Shown: positions 7,581 to 16,281 of the stretch, piece after piece
How the letters are laid out: each line of letters starts with the position of its first letter
Numbering within the stretch: the first letter of the stretch is position 1
NCBI GenBank assembly: GCA_934486755.1
Contig: CAKSQT010000024.1
Location: forward strand, 1 to 23,153
Length of the DNA: 23,153 nucleotides
DNA from: an uncultured Eubacteriales bacterium
GTDB lineage: Bacteria > Bacillota > Clostridia > Oscillospirales > Acutalibacteraceae
Reading direction: 5' to 3'
The notes under the pieces: generated by a model
The model's database searches: none
What the model saw: only the letters and a program-made list of their open reading frames with translations
Told to the model about the DNA's origin: nothing
Translations under genes and position numbers: made by a program

Positions 7581-8511
7581 AAACAACACATTGAAGCATA
7601 AGAACGCCAAGCAGATAATGTATGAAAATATCCCGTATTTGTTGCTTGTTTTACCTGGATTTGTATGGCTGATATTTTTCCACTATGTCCCGATAACGGG
7701 CATAGTTTTGGCGTTTAAAAATTTCAACTACATACAGGGAATTTTCGGAAGCCCGTGGGTCGGTTTTAAAAATTTTGAAACGTTTTTCAAGTCAAACGAC
7801 TGCTGGCGCATTATGCGGAACACTATCGGATATAACCTTGCGGGAATGTTGATAGTCAGCTTGCTTTTCTCAATGATTGTGGCGTTGCTTTTATATGAAG
7901 TAACTCGTCCTAAATGGAATAAGTGCTTCCAGATATCAATTATGATTCCAAACTTTATTTCGTGGGTTGCGGTTGCTTATATAGTATTTATATTTTTAAG
8001 CCCCGAAAACGGAATACTCAACTCTATCATAACTGCCGCGGGCGGAAAATCCGTCAACTGGTACAGCGAGTCGGGTGTATGGCCGTTTATACTCATAATG
8101 GTATCTATCTGGAAAAACGCGGGCTTTGCTTCGCTTTATTTCTACGCTGCATTGCTGGCGATTGATACTTCGCTGTATGAGGCGGCAGAGCTTGACGGCG
8201 CTAAAAAGCGTCAGCAACTGTTTTATATTACGATACCGCATCTTACCCCTATGATTTGTATGACGCTTGTTATGAATATGGGTAAAATAGTCGGCGGCGG
8301 AATGGATCTGTTTTATCAGGTTCCTATGAATTCAAGTGCGGTTTACAGCACTACCGATGTCATTGCAACCTATATTTACCGCGGCTTGGTCGGCGGTAAC
8401 GTGGGTGTTACGGCGGCAGTAGGACTATTTCAATCTGTTGTCGGGGTCATAATGTTGCTTACAACAAATGCAATCATTAAAAAGATGGACCCCGAACAGG
8501 CGGTATTTTGA
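7573..8511 (+). CDS. ABC transporter permease, LplB-type (sugar/oligosaccharide import)
   Basis: This 312-residue inner-membrane permease is of the LplB/polysaccharide-type carbohydrate uptake (CUT1) subfamily. It has an N-terminal PYLLLVLPGFVWLIFFHYVP membrane segment, the GxxLAFKNFNY and GSPWVGFKNFE elements typical of this group, about six membrane helices, and the EAA loop (EAAELDGAKKRQQ, about residues 202-214) that contacts the ATPase. It pairs with the permease that follows to form the channel for the solute-binding protein at 9440. It starts inside the end of the preceding gene (8-bp overlap) with GAGG about 13 bp upstream. No ATP-binding subunit lies in the window; such systems often share an MsmK-type ATPase encoded elsewhere. 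Family assignment is secure; substrate is unknown, probably an oligosaccharide released by the surface enzymes. Confidence 0.92.
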   Translation: MSKNNTLKHKNAKQIMYENIPYLLLVLPGFVWLIFFHYVPITGIVLAFKNFNYIQGIFGSPWVGFKNFETFFKSNDCWRIMRNTIGYNLAGMLIVSLLFSMIVALLLYEVTRPKWNKCFQISIMIPNFISWVAVAYIVFIFLSPENGILNSIITAAGGKSVNWYSESGVWPFILIMVSIWKNAGFASLYFYAALLAIDTSLYEAAELDGAKKRQQLFYITIPHLTPMICMTLVMNMGKIVGGGMDLFYQVPMNSSAVYSTTDVIATYIYRGLVGGNVGVTAAVGLFQSVVGVIMLLTTNAIIKKMDPEQAVF

Positions 8512-8522
8512 GGTGAGTGCAG

Positions 8523-9398
8523 ATGTTTAACAAAAAGAGTTTTAACGCGTTTGTATATACGTTGATGACCGTCTGCTCTCTGGTTGCCGTTCTTCCTATT
8601 TTTCTTATAGTCATAGTTTCTATTACAAAGGAAAGCGTGCTTACCGAATACGGTTTCAGCCTTATTCCGAGGGTGATAGATTTCACGGCGTATAAGATGC
8701 TTTTCAAGGATTCGGGCAAGGTAGTGTGGTATACGGTATGGACCTTGTTTTTGGCTATTGTAAGACCTCTCATTGTTATATTGGTGACGGTGTCTTATTC
8801 CTACGCCCTTACAAGGGAAAAGTTCATATTTAAAAACTTTTTTACCAAGTTTATTCTTTTCACGATGTTTTTCAGCGGCGGTATGATACCGACATACGTA
8901 ATCGTAAGTAACGTTTATCATTTGGTTGATAACCCGATTTACTATTTCCTTGAAGGCTGGATCGCCTTTTCATCGGTCGTTATTTTCAGAACGTTCTTCA
9001 AGCAGGTGCCGCAGTCGCTTATAGAGGCGGCAAAGATAGACGGCGCAACCGAATCTCAGGTGCTTATGAAGGTAATACTTCCGATGTCTACAACGATAAT
9101 CGGAATACAGTATTTTACAGCCTCAATAGGAATTTGGAACGATTATCAGACCTCGCTTATATATATGTTCGGAAATGACAAGTTCTGGACTATTCAGTAC
9201 TATATGCAGCGTGTTTTGCAGGATGCGAGCTTCCTAAAAACATCGCTTATCGCGGCGGGTCTGAAAGCGTCGGATATACCTGAAAACGGATTAAAATATG
9301 CAATGTGTCTGTTCTCGCTGCTGCCGATTTTCATTATATTCCCGTTCGTGCAAAAGTATTTTGCAAAGGGTATTGCAGTCGGCTCGGTTAAAGGATAG
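8523..9398 (+). CDS. ABC transporter permease, YtcP-type (sugar/oligosaccharide import)
   Basis: This 291-residue second permease is of the CUT1 transporter family (YtcP/LplC-like, MalG-type). It shows six predicted membrane helices, a GGMIPTYV element, and the EAA loop EAAKIDGATESQVLMKV at about residues 168-184, and it ends in YFAKGIAVGSVKG, the characteristic C-terminus of this subfamily. I prefer ATG 8523 (preceded by GAGGTGAG at 8510-8517) over GTG 8517, which lies within that site. The gap to the first permease is 11 bp, so they are co-translated. It forms the heterodimeric pore with the LplB-type protein. Confidence 0.92.
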   Translation: MFNKKSFNAFVYTLMTVCSLVAVLPIFLIVIVSITKESVLTEYGFSLIPRVIDFTAYKMLFKDSGKVVWYTVWTLFLAIVRPLIVILVTVSYSYALTREKFIFKNFFTKFILFTMFFSGGMIPTYVIVSNVYHLVDNPIYYFLEGWIAFSSVVIFRTFFKQVPQSLIEAAKIDGATESQVLMKVILPMSTTIIGIQYFTASIGIWNDYQTSLIYMFGNDKFWTIQYYMQRVLQDASFLKTSLIAAGLKASDIPENGLKYAMCLFSLLPIFIIFPFVQKYFAKGIAVGSVKG

Positions 9399-9439
9399 AC
9401 ATTCAGAATTATCGCAATGTGCAGAATGGAGTTTTTTAA

Positions 9440-11047
9440 ATGAAACGTTTATTATCAGCAGTTTTAACAGTGCTTATGCTTGCAACGGTATTTGCAGGCT
9501 GCGGCGGCTCAAATTCGGGTAAGGTCGAGCTTGTTTGGGCATCTTATTCACGCCAGTTGGAGGACAGCAAAATGGTTCTCGGCGAATTTAACAAACAGCT
9601 TGCCGAAGTGCTTCCGAATACTTCTATAAAGATGATAGAGTGCGACGACACCAACTGGCAGCTTTATATGTCCGCAAAAAAGCCGATCGACATAGCCTGG
9701 ACAGGATATGTTTTTGATATGCAGAATGAAATAAATTCAGGCTCATATCAGCCTCTTGACGATTTGATTGAGGAATACGGCCCCAACATTAAAAAAGAAA
9801 TGACCGATTACGAGGACGACTATAAATCGGGTACATATAACGGTAAGCTCTATATGATTCCTTGCCAGCAGGCTATTATGAATCAGACCTCTGCGCTTAC
9901 TATCCCCGTAAGTCTTGCTAAGTATATGGATATTGACGCGGTAAGAGCCGCCGCCGATAAATCGCCCACATCAACAAAAGAGCTTTACGATTTGGTTGAC
10001 TCATACCTCACCAAGGTTTTCGCTTCAAGCGATTACGATACAGACGTTGTAGGAACAACAATTGATATATATTCGCTGTTCCAGACATTGGCATACAGAG
10101 GTTATGATTTTGTCAGCAGTACGAGAAACGGTCCGCTCCTTTGCTATGAGGCATTTGCAAGCGACCCGAAGGTTGTCAGCTTTTATGAGACCGAGGCGTT
10201 TAAGCTGTTCTGCGAATATACGGCAAAATGGTGCGAAAAGGGATATATCTCGGAGGAATCGCTCCTTCTCGGAACATCAAGCGGTTCGCGCGACGAGATA
10301 ATGCGCGGTAACAACTCGGCTATGTGGTACGGAATTGATAATCCCGAAACAGGCGAGGAACGCGGCGTAGTTTATTCCTTTACCGACGGCGAGATAACCT
10401 CATACAACGTGCTTTTAAGCAATCTCAACAATCTCTTTAACGGAGTGAGCAAGCTCGGCTCCGAAAACACATATCTTACAATTCCTTTCACCTCAAAGCA
10501 CCCCGAAAGAGCAATGCAGTTACTTGATTTGCTCCGTTCTGAAAAGGGAAGCAAAGGAAACGACCTTTTGAATATGCTTATTTACGGATTTGCCAAGGAT
10601 TCAAAGGAAGCCGAGGAATACGGAACATATCACTACGTTTTGGAGGGCGACTGCGCGTACGCAAACGACTATGTAAGCCAGCCAAGCTCCGATTCAAAAT
10701 ACGGAATCAGCCGTTGGGTTGCAGGAAACACTATGCTCTGCTACCGTACCCCGAATATTTTGGAGGGACAGACAGAGTATTGCATAGATTATGAGAAAAA
10801 TACCAAAAAGACTCTTTTCAATACCAAATATCAGGGCGCTACGGTCGATCTTACCGACCATAACATAGATATGTCCAATCTTGCGGCGGTGTCAACCGAA
10901 TATGCACAGCGTATCTATTACGGCGTTGAAAAAGAGAATTGGAAAAACGTATACGATGAAATGATGAACAAATTAAAGGCGTCTAATCTTGAAGATGTTA
11001 AAAATGCGGCACAGAAGCAGTTGGATGACTATTTGAGCAAAAAATAA
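9440..11047 (+). CDS. Extracellular solute-binding lipoprotein of the sugar ABC transporter
   Basis: This 535-residue family 1 solute-binding protein is the LplA-like partner of the two permeases. The signal peptide ends in the lipobox VFAGC, with the lipidated Cys at residue 21, followed by a GGSNSGK linker. Two alpha/beta lobes follow. The C-terminus (ENWKNVYDEMMNKLKASNLE...QKQLDDYLSKK) is the DUF3502-type tail commonly found with LplB/YtcP permeases. It captures oligosaccharide outside the membrane. ATG 9440 is preceded by GGAG and lies 41 bp after the permease stop; the next gene follows at 10 bp. Substrate cannot be predicted from sequence. Confidence 0.92.
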   Translation: MKRLLSAVLTVLMLATVFAGCGGSNSGKVELVWASYSRQLEDSKMVLGEFNKQLAEVLPNTSIKMIECDDTNWQLYMSAKKPIDIAWTGYVFDMQNEINSGSYQPLDDLIEEYGPNIKKEMTDYEDDYKSGTYNGKLYMIPCQQAIMNQTSALTIPVSLAKYMDIDAVRAAADKSPTSTKELYDLVDSYLTKVFASSDYDTDVVGTTIDIYSLFQTLAYRGYDFVSSTRNGPLLCYEAFASDPKVVSFYETEAFKLFCEYTAKWCEKGYISEESLLLGTSSGSRDEIMRGNNSAMWYGIDNPETGEERGVVYSFTDGEITSYNVLLSNLNNLFNGVSKLGSENTYLTIPFTSKHPERAMQLLDLLRSEKGSKGNDLLNMLIYGFAKDSKEAEEYGTYHYVLEGDCAYANDYVSQPSSDSKYGISRWVAGNTMLCYRTPNILEGQTEYCIDYEKNTKKTLFNTKYQGATVDLTDHNIDMSNLAAVSTEYAQRIYYGVEKENWKNVYDEMMNKLKASNLEDVKNAAQKQLDDYLSKK

Positions 11048-11057
11048 GGAGGACAAA

Positions 11058-12725
11058 ATGTGTAAAAAAACTGTATCACTGTTTTTGTCTTTTATCTTAA
11101 TGATCTCACTTCTTATTCCGTGCGTTCTTGTTTCAGCCGCGCAAAGCGCGTCGTTTAAAATGAACGATGTAAACAATATCGGGGCAGGTCAGGAATTTTC
11201 GGTCAATATCTATTTGGACTCTCCTGAAAGTATTCAAATAAGCGGCTTGAATTTTGTGCTTAGTTACGATTCGGAAAAACTCGAATACACCGAAAATTCC
11301 CTGCGTAGCAGCGTGTTCAGCGGAATAAGCTCCTATTCCAATAACGGAAAGGTTAGCTTTGTTTGGGAGGACTCCCAAAATAAAACCGTGTTAAAGGGTT
11401 CTGTTATATCTCTGAATTTCAGATGCAAGGATAGCTTTAACGGTAATACGCAGCTTAAATTAGACTGCATTTCGGCATATTCCTGCAAATACGCGTCTAA
11501 TAAGCTGGTGTTTGAAGAAATTTGCCCCCAAGGCACAATTGCAACGGCAAATGTAACAACAGGCTCCGATACGGACCCTGCGGTTGCGGCGCTTATCGAA
11601 AAAATCAATGCGATAGGCACGGTTACAGCGACCGAGGAATGTAAAAATATGCTGGACGCGCTTTTGGCGGAATATAACGCCCTGTCTTACAGCAATAAGA
11701 AAAAGGTGACCAATTATTCCGTTCTTGTCGCGGCTTATAACAAATACACAGAGCTTTGTCAGAACGACGGCGCTTTAACCGAAGAAATTAACGCTTTCCT
11801 GATTGCGAACAGCAAGGCTCTCGCCCTGCGCGCAAGCACCGTTACGGTAGACGACAAGGAAATTGTAAATAAAGCCCTTGACGATTGGGATAAGTTATCG
11901 GTCTCGGCAAAACTTAAACTCACAACACAGCGCAGCTTGCTTAAAAACCTTTTGGCGATAATAACCGAGCTTGACGCTGAAAATCAAAAAAGACTTGAAC
12001 AGGAAAGACTGCAAAGAGAAGCCGAACAAATGGCTGCCGATTTCCGCAGTCTTAACAGCTGGGTTTTGGAATTAAAGGAATCCGATATTATGGCGGATCA
12101 CCGCGAGGGTCTGCAAAAAGCGCTTTCAGAGCTTGAAGAAATGGAATTCTTTAACGACCTTGCTTATCAGATTTTTGTTAAGGACGGAACCATTGAGCGC
12201 CTGAACAGATTTTATAATAAGGCAAAGGAGCTTTACGACGCGCTCCACCCCGCGGACGCGGAATATATCGACAAGGCTGAAAACTTTAAAGCCAGCTTCG
12301 GTTACATATTGAATGTTGCGCCTGCGGATCTCAGCTATGACGATGTTGCCGACGTAAACCTTGCGTATATGGTTTATTCGTTCCTTGATGAAAAGACTAA
12401 GGGCTACCTTAAAAACGAGGCGGCATTGCTTGACGCCTTGATGTCCGCCGCCGACCTGCTTTCGCCCGACGACGATGAAGACGGAAATTCCGATACCGAA
12501 ACGGTTACAGAGACCGTAACGGAAGTAAAGACCGTTAAGGACACTAAATACATTACAAGAGACCTTGCCGACAGATACGATCTGTTGTTTTCAATGAAGG
12601 GCATGAGCAATGTGGTTTGGATATTGCTCGCTATCGAGGGAGCTTCACTTATACTGCTCGGCGGTTCGCTGTTAATGTATTATTTCACAAAAAAACGTAA
12701 GAAAACGGAGGAAGACGCAATATGA
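11058..12725 (+). CDS. Membrane-anchored protein with a single cohesin domain
   Basis: This 555-residue protein has a signal peptide (cleavage near residue 27). Residues about 31-165 form a cohesin-type beta-sandwich: GAGQEFSVNIYLD, then SGLNFVLSYDSEKLEY, a turn, NNGKVSFVWEDS, then GSVISLNFRCKD, in the order and spacing of cohesins. Cohesins bind dockerin domains and here could recruit the dockerin protein encoded just downstream. A long helical stalk follows (about 175-470). It includes an SxxxKxxVxNYxxLxAAY-type helical module and a Glu/Gln-rich coiled coil, then an acidic/Thr-rich linker and one membrane helix (about 518-542) with a KKRKK stop-transfer tail. So the cohesin is displayed above the cell membrane. 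A strong AAGGAGG site precedes ATG 11058. The stop overlaps the next start as ATGA. Anchoring by a membrane helix, not by a sortase or SLH motif, is unusual for cohesins. Cohesin call is from pattern recognition, good but unsearched. Confidence 0.75.
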   Translation: MCKKTVSLFLSFILMISLLIPCVLVSAAQSASFKMNDVNNIGAGQEFSVNIYLDSPESIQISGLNFVLSYDSEKLEYTENSLRSSVFSGISSYSNNGKVSFVWEDSQNKTVLKGSVISLNFRCKDSFNGNTQLKLDCISAYSCKYASNKLVFEEICPQGTIATANVTTGSDTDPAVAALIEKINAIGTVTATEECKNMLDALLAEYNALSYSNKKKVTNYSVLVAAYNKYTELCQNDGALTEEINAFLIANSKALALRASTVTVDDKEIVNKALDDWDKLSVSAKLKLTTQRSLLKNLLAIITELDAENQKRLEQERLQREAEQMAADFRSLNSWVLELKESDIMADHREGLQKALSELEEMEFFNDLAYQIFVKDGTIERLNRFYNKAKELYDALHPADAEYIDKAENFKASFGYILNVAPADLSYDDVADVNLAYMVYSFLDEKTKGYLKNEAALLDALMSAADLLSPDDDEDGNSDTETVTETVTEVKTVKDTKYITRDLADRYDLLFSMKGMSNVVWILLAIEGASLILLGGSLLMYYFTKKRKKTEEDAI

Positions 12726-14353
12726 CAGCAAGAAAACATTTGTTATCGGTAATATCCGCTGTTGTTTTAACTGCGGTTGCAATCAGCGTGTTTGTAAACG
12801 TATTGCCCGCCTCCGCCGAGGAGATACATCTTGAAAATCCCGACCTTACGCCTTACAGCATAGACAGCGATCTTGAAACGAGCGCAGGCGTTTCGCATTA
12901 CGTCCCCGACACCCAGTTGGAGCAGAACGGAAGCACCTATACTTTAAGGTCAAACTCACACGCGGTGTGGGGCGCTAACGACGATTGCAGCTTCGCGTAC
13001 AGAACATTTAACGTGAGCGATTCCGATACCGATACGCTTACTATGGAAACAACGGTAGAAAGTATGAATCCTTCAAGCGGCGAGCTTATCCACGCCGCCT
13101 CAATGGGAATAATGTTCCGTTCGGGACTCGGTAACGATATGTCCGAAATATTCCTGCATTGCAGACCCGAGGGCATAGTCGTTGTTTACCGCTCTGTCGG
13201 CGGAAAGGATACCAACGTTAGATATTCAAGTATTCCTCCCGTATATCCCGTTAATCTCAGAATGACTAAAACAGGCAAAACCGTTGTCTGCGAGTTCAAA
13301 ACCGCGGATATGACAGGCTATAAAACATTCACCCCGAAAAACTTTACATTCACAGCGCCGGGTCCGTTATATGCGGGTCTTTGCGGACACTCAAATAACA
13401 GACAGCAATACAATATCGGTGTTTTCAAGAATTTGAAGTTTGACGGCGTCGGCACCTACGACCCGAATTCCGCAAGCTCAGGCGGCAGCAGCTCGGGCAG
13501 CAGCGATACGCCCGTTCTTGAACCTGTTGACGACGACCCCGTTATAACCGACAGTAACGTTCTTATGTACGAAACGTTTTCTGACGCCGACCTTACCGAC
13601 GGTAAAATGGCAAAGGGCGACTACAAGTGGGAGGATTCTGCTATAAAGGAATTCAATATCAGCGAGGAAAAATTTAAGGTAGAGGATAAAAACCGCTACC
13701 TTTACCGCTCCGATATTACGAACGGCGCTTTGTATGTCGGCTCTCAAAAGTGGACGGATTACAAAGCCACGGTTGACATCAGCTTCACCGAGGACTGCGA
13801 CCTGAACACCGAAAACTCAAATAACCGATTCCTTTTGTATGCGCGTAATTTCAAGAACGATTATTACGGCTACACCGATTATGCCGCCGTTTGTCAGAAC
13901 GTTCTGAACGATAAAAAAGAGACTGTTCAGCAGATTGCACTTTATAAGCGCACCAACTACCGCGACGATCTTGGTATTCAGGTTGAAGCGGTGACCGTTG
14001 ATAACTTCTACGGCGACAATCTCTGGCATAAGCTCTCAATTTCAGTCCTTGATAACAAAATCAAGGTTTATTGGGACGGAGAATGCCTTATCGACTTTGT
14101 TGATGACGGAACGGTTGTAACACAGGATACAACAGGCGGATTTATCAATGTCACCTGTAACGAGGGCGGCGTTGGAATTTCCAGCATCGGCACATTCGTT
14201 AAGATAGACAATTTGCTTGTTGAAAAAATCGACGACCCGATAGGCGGCGACTTCGATAACTATATAGGCGGTATGTGGGACGAACCCATTCCGCAGTACA
14301 TACTCGATTCAATAGAAAAGGGTATCCAATATAAGTTAGGAGGAGAACAATGA
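12722..14353 (+). CDS. Secreted protein with two LamG/concanavalin A-like domains
   Basis: This 543-residue secreted protein has a signal peptide ending in LPASA (cleavage about residue 32). Two beta-sandwich domains of the LamG/ConA-like or CBM type occupy about residues 45-245 and 285-510. They are joined by a Ser/Gly linker (about 250-264) and a Pro/Asp-rich segment. The second domain has the LWHKLSISVLDNKIKVYWDGE pattern and ends ...KIDNLLVEK, typical of glycan-binding sandwiches of this class. A short tail (GGMWDEPIP...) follows. No catalytic residues, dockerin or anchor were recognised, so it is probably a soluble glycan-binding protein or an accessory subunit held by unknown contacts. 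Both ends overlap neighbours as ATGA (12722-12725 and 14350-14353), so its translation is coupled to the cohesin protein upstream and the large multidomain protein downstream. Confidence 0.7.
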   Translation: MTARKHLLSVISAVVLTAVAISVFVNVLPASAEEIHLENPDLTPYSIDSDLETSAGVSHYVPDTQLEQNGSTYTLRSNSHAVWGANDDCSFAYRTFNVSDSDTDTLTMETTVESMNPSSGELIHAASMGIMFRSGLGNDMSEIFLHCRPEGIVVVYRSVGGKDTNVRYSSIPPVYPVNLRMTKTGKTVVCEFKTADMTGYKTFTPKNFTFTAPGPLYAGLCGHSNNRQQYNIGVFKNLKFDGVGTYDPNSASSGGSSSGSSDTPVLEPVDDDPVITDSNVLMYETFSDADLTDGKMAKGDYKWEDSAIKEFNISEEKFKVEDKNRYLYRSDITNGALYVGSQKWTDYKATVDISFTEDCDLNTENSNNRFLLYARNFKNDYYGYTDYAAVCQNVLNDKKETVQQIALYKRTNYRDDLGIQVEAVTVDNFYGDNLWHKLSISVLDNKIKVYWDGECLIDFVDDGTVVTQDTTGGFINVTCNEGGVGISSIGTFVKIDNLLVEKIDDPIGGDFDNYIGGMWDEPIPQYILDSIEKGIQYKLGGEQ

Positions 14354-16227
14354 ATAAGAAATTAAGAGTATTTTCATTCCTTTTAGCTTTTTGTATGTTG
14401 GCGACCTGCATCGGTGTGTCGCAGGTTGCGGTTGCCGTTACCGACACCTATACGGTTACAGAGGACTTTTCAAAGGGTGTGTCCGCCGCAACGCTTTCGT
14501 ATACAAAGAACGACGGCACCACCGAAACCGCTCCGCTTATAAAATCGCCCGACGGCTTTTCAGGCGTAAACTGCCTTACGTGGGACAGTAATAAACAAAG
14601 CGGCAACGCGGGCGAAATTCATCAAAGACTGAATATTGCCAAAGAGTATAAGGGAGCCTCCCTTACCGAGTTTTCCTTTAAAACCTTGGCTCTGTCCAAC
14701 AATAAGGCTACGCCTGTTTATATACTGTTGGGCAAAAATTCCGATACTACGCAGTTTGCGTTCGGCGTGGGCGGCTATCACAACGAAAACGGTTTTGGAT
14801 TTAAAAAGATAACTGACCTTCCGTTAAAGCCGACCGCTGCCGTCAACGGCACGACCGATATTTTTATGAACAGTGCGTGCAGTAAGGATATAATCGCCAA
14901 CGAGGCGGGCAAACTGTTCCTTACGGTTACCGTAAAAATAAATTATGAAACCCAGATAATTGATTTTACGGTCTATAAACCCGCAAGCGCGTATAACGGC
15001 GAAATAAACGCCACGCTCCAAAGCACAAAGCGCGTGTCGTTTGCCGATTTTTCCGATATCTACTTCGCAATCTCGTCTTCACAGGCGTTTCCGAGCAGTA
15101 TCACCGATGTTTCGATGACCTACACAAAGGAAAGCCCCGATAACGCTTGGGTCGGCGACGTGTCCGACGATACGGCGGCGCCGAGCTACCTTTCTTATAC
15201 CGCTTCCGACGGCGTTACGCTTAAAGACCCGATAATTGAAACGGTTTCTGGTAAAAAGACGGTTGTTTTCAACAGCAGTAAGAGCGAAAACAAGTCGGGC
15301 GAAAATCATCAGAGAATAAACATTGCCGCTTCCTATGACGAGGAAAGATATGCGTTAAGGTCGTTTACCTATAAAACGCTTGCCCCAGACCCGAATAATA
15401 ACAAAGCCTGCTTGCAGTATTTGCTTTTCGGCGCGGTTTCGGACGAAAAACAGCTTGCCGTTCCGATTGTGGGCTACCGCAATCAGTCGGGAACAATGTA
15501 TTGGGCTTGCGTTGCGAGCGACCTTGCCAATATTCCGCCGACATCTAACCCAAACCTTTGCATTGCTACAAATATCTCGCGTTCTCAGAATATTACTTTG
15601 AGCGCAGACGAATATTTCGATAAGCTGGCTGCCGACGCAGGCAAAGCGTGGGTCACGGTAAAGGTCGATATAAACGAGAAATATAAAACGGCAAATATCA
15701 CCTTTACAAAGGAAAAAACCTCAAACGTCCCCGAGTGGAGCGCTTCGCTCACCGTTGATTTGGCAGACGTCAAGACCGATTATTATGCGATTTCAACCGC
15801 GGCGGTAGGCGCCAGCATTTCAAACGTGTATGTTACCGATATATCGGCGACATACGAGCGTGTGCAGACTCCGCTTGAAAGGGTAAACAGCGAGATTGCA
15901 AATCTTCCCGATTTTAACGCGTTCGATAAGGACGACTACGCTTCGTGGATAGAGCTTAAAAACAAGCTGGATTCAATTTCAACCGATTATGACGGCTTGA
16001 CCGACGCTCAAAAAGGTCAGGTAGTAGGTTATGATACCTTCCTTAATTACGTTGATAGGTTTACCCCGCTTTATAACGTTGTAATTGCCAATTATAACGC
16101 CAACAAAAAATCGGGCGCTATCATCAATTTTGAAGACGGAAATTACGACGCCTTGGTTGCGGTCAACTGTAAGGACGAAACCAAATGGGGCATAACCGAT
16201 ATACCCCAAAACGACGCCGTAAACTAA
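14350..16227 (+). CDS. Large multidomain secreted protein, N-terminal half (ends at internal TAA)
   Basis: This 625-residue open frame has a signal peptide (cleavage near residue 29) and starts at ATG 14350 behind AGGAGG. It contains two tandem copies of a module of about 230 residues (nt 14446-15129 and 15136-15858) that also occurs twice in the protein at 20342. Signature elements are HQR(L/I)NIA, a following SFxxKxL strand, a VYxLxG strand, and a closing YFAIS or YYAIS. A helical module (about residues 510-580, LTDAQKGQVVGYDTFL) and the start of a further sandwich domain (INFEDGNYD...) follow. The frame then meets TAA at 16225-16227 in the middle of that domain. The same frame continues open to 20253 with sensible domain content, so this is best read as the front part of a gene of 1,967 codons plus the stop. 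Either the gene is broken, or the stop is read through or is a sequence error. The module's function is unknown; carbohydrate binding is a guess. Confidence 0.8.
   Translation: MNKKLRVFSFLLAFCMLATCIGVSQVAVAVTDTYTVTEDFSKGVSAATLSYTKNDGTTETAPLIKSPDGFSGVNCLTWDSNKQSGNAGEIHQRLNIAKEYKGASLTEFSFKTLALSNNKATPVYILLGKNSDTTQFAFGVGGYHNENGFGFKKITDLPLKPTAAVNGTTDIFMNSACSKDIIANEAGKLFLTVTVKINYETQIIDFTVYKPASAYNGEINATLQSTKRVSFADFSDIYFAISSSQAFPSSITDVSMTYTKESPDNAWVGDVSDDTAAPSYLSYTASDGVTLKDPIIETVSGKKTVVFNSSKSENKSGENHQRINIAASYDEERYALRSFTYKTLAPDPNNNKACLQYLLFGAVSDEKQLAVPIVGYRNQSGTMYWACVASDLANIPPTSNPNLCIATNISRSQNITLSADEYFDKLAADAGKAWVTVKVDINEKYKTANITFTKEKTSNVPEWSASLTVDLADVKTDYYAISTAAVGASISNVYVTDISATYERVQTPLERVNSEIANLPDFNAFDKDDYASWIELKNKLDSISTDYDGLTDAQKGQVVGYDTFLNYVDRFTPLYNVVIANYNANKKSGAIINFEDGNYDALVAVNCKDETKWGITDIPQNDAVN
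16225..16227 (+). other. In-frame TAA interrupting a 5.9-kb multidomain gene
   Basis: The TAA lies in the same frame as both flanking open frames (14350 and 16282 differ by 644 codons). Between it and 16282 there is no other stop, no ATG in frame and no ribosome binding site. The residues after it (SSKCVKIIPNSKSIYNKSLG) read as the next strands of the sandwich domain cut by the stop. A one-base change to a sense codon such as TAT or CAA would restore the frame. Other genes here end in TAA, so codon reassignment is unlikely. Confidence 0.75.
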
Positions 16228-16281
16228 AGCTCAAAATGCGTTAAGATAATTCCTAATTCAAAGTCAATCTATAATAAGTCC

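Noticed and set aside
13471..13512. Ser/Gly-rich repeat-like stretch in the LamG-like protein
   Set aside because: It is an ordinary interdomain linker, not a DNA repeat of independent interest.
16225..16227. TAA read as a sense codon by genetic code reassignment
   Set aside because: Several well-defined genes here, including the frames ending at 7580, 11047 and 20253, use TAA as their stop, so a genome-wide reassignment does not fit.
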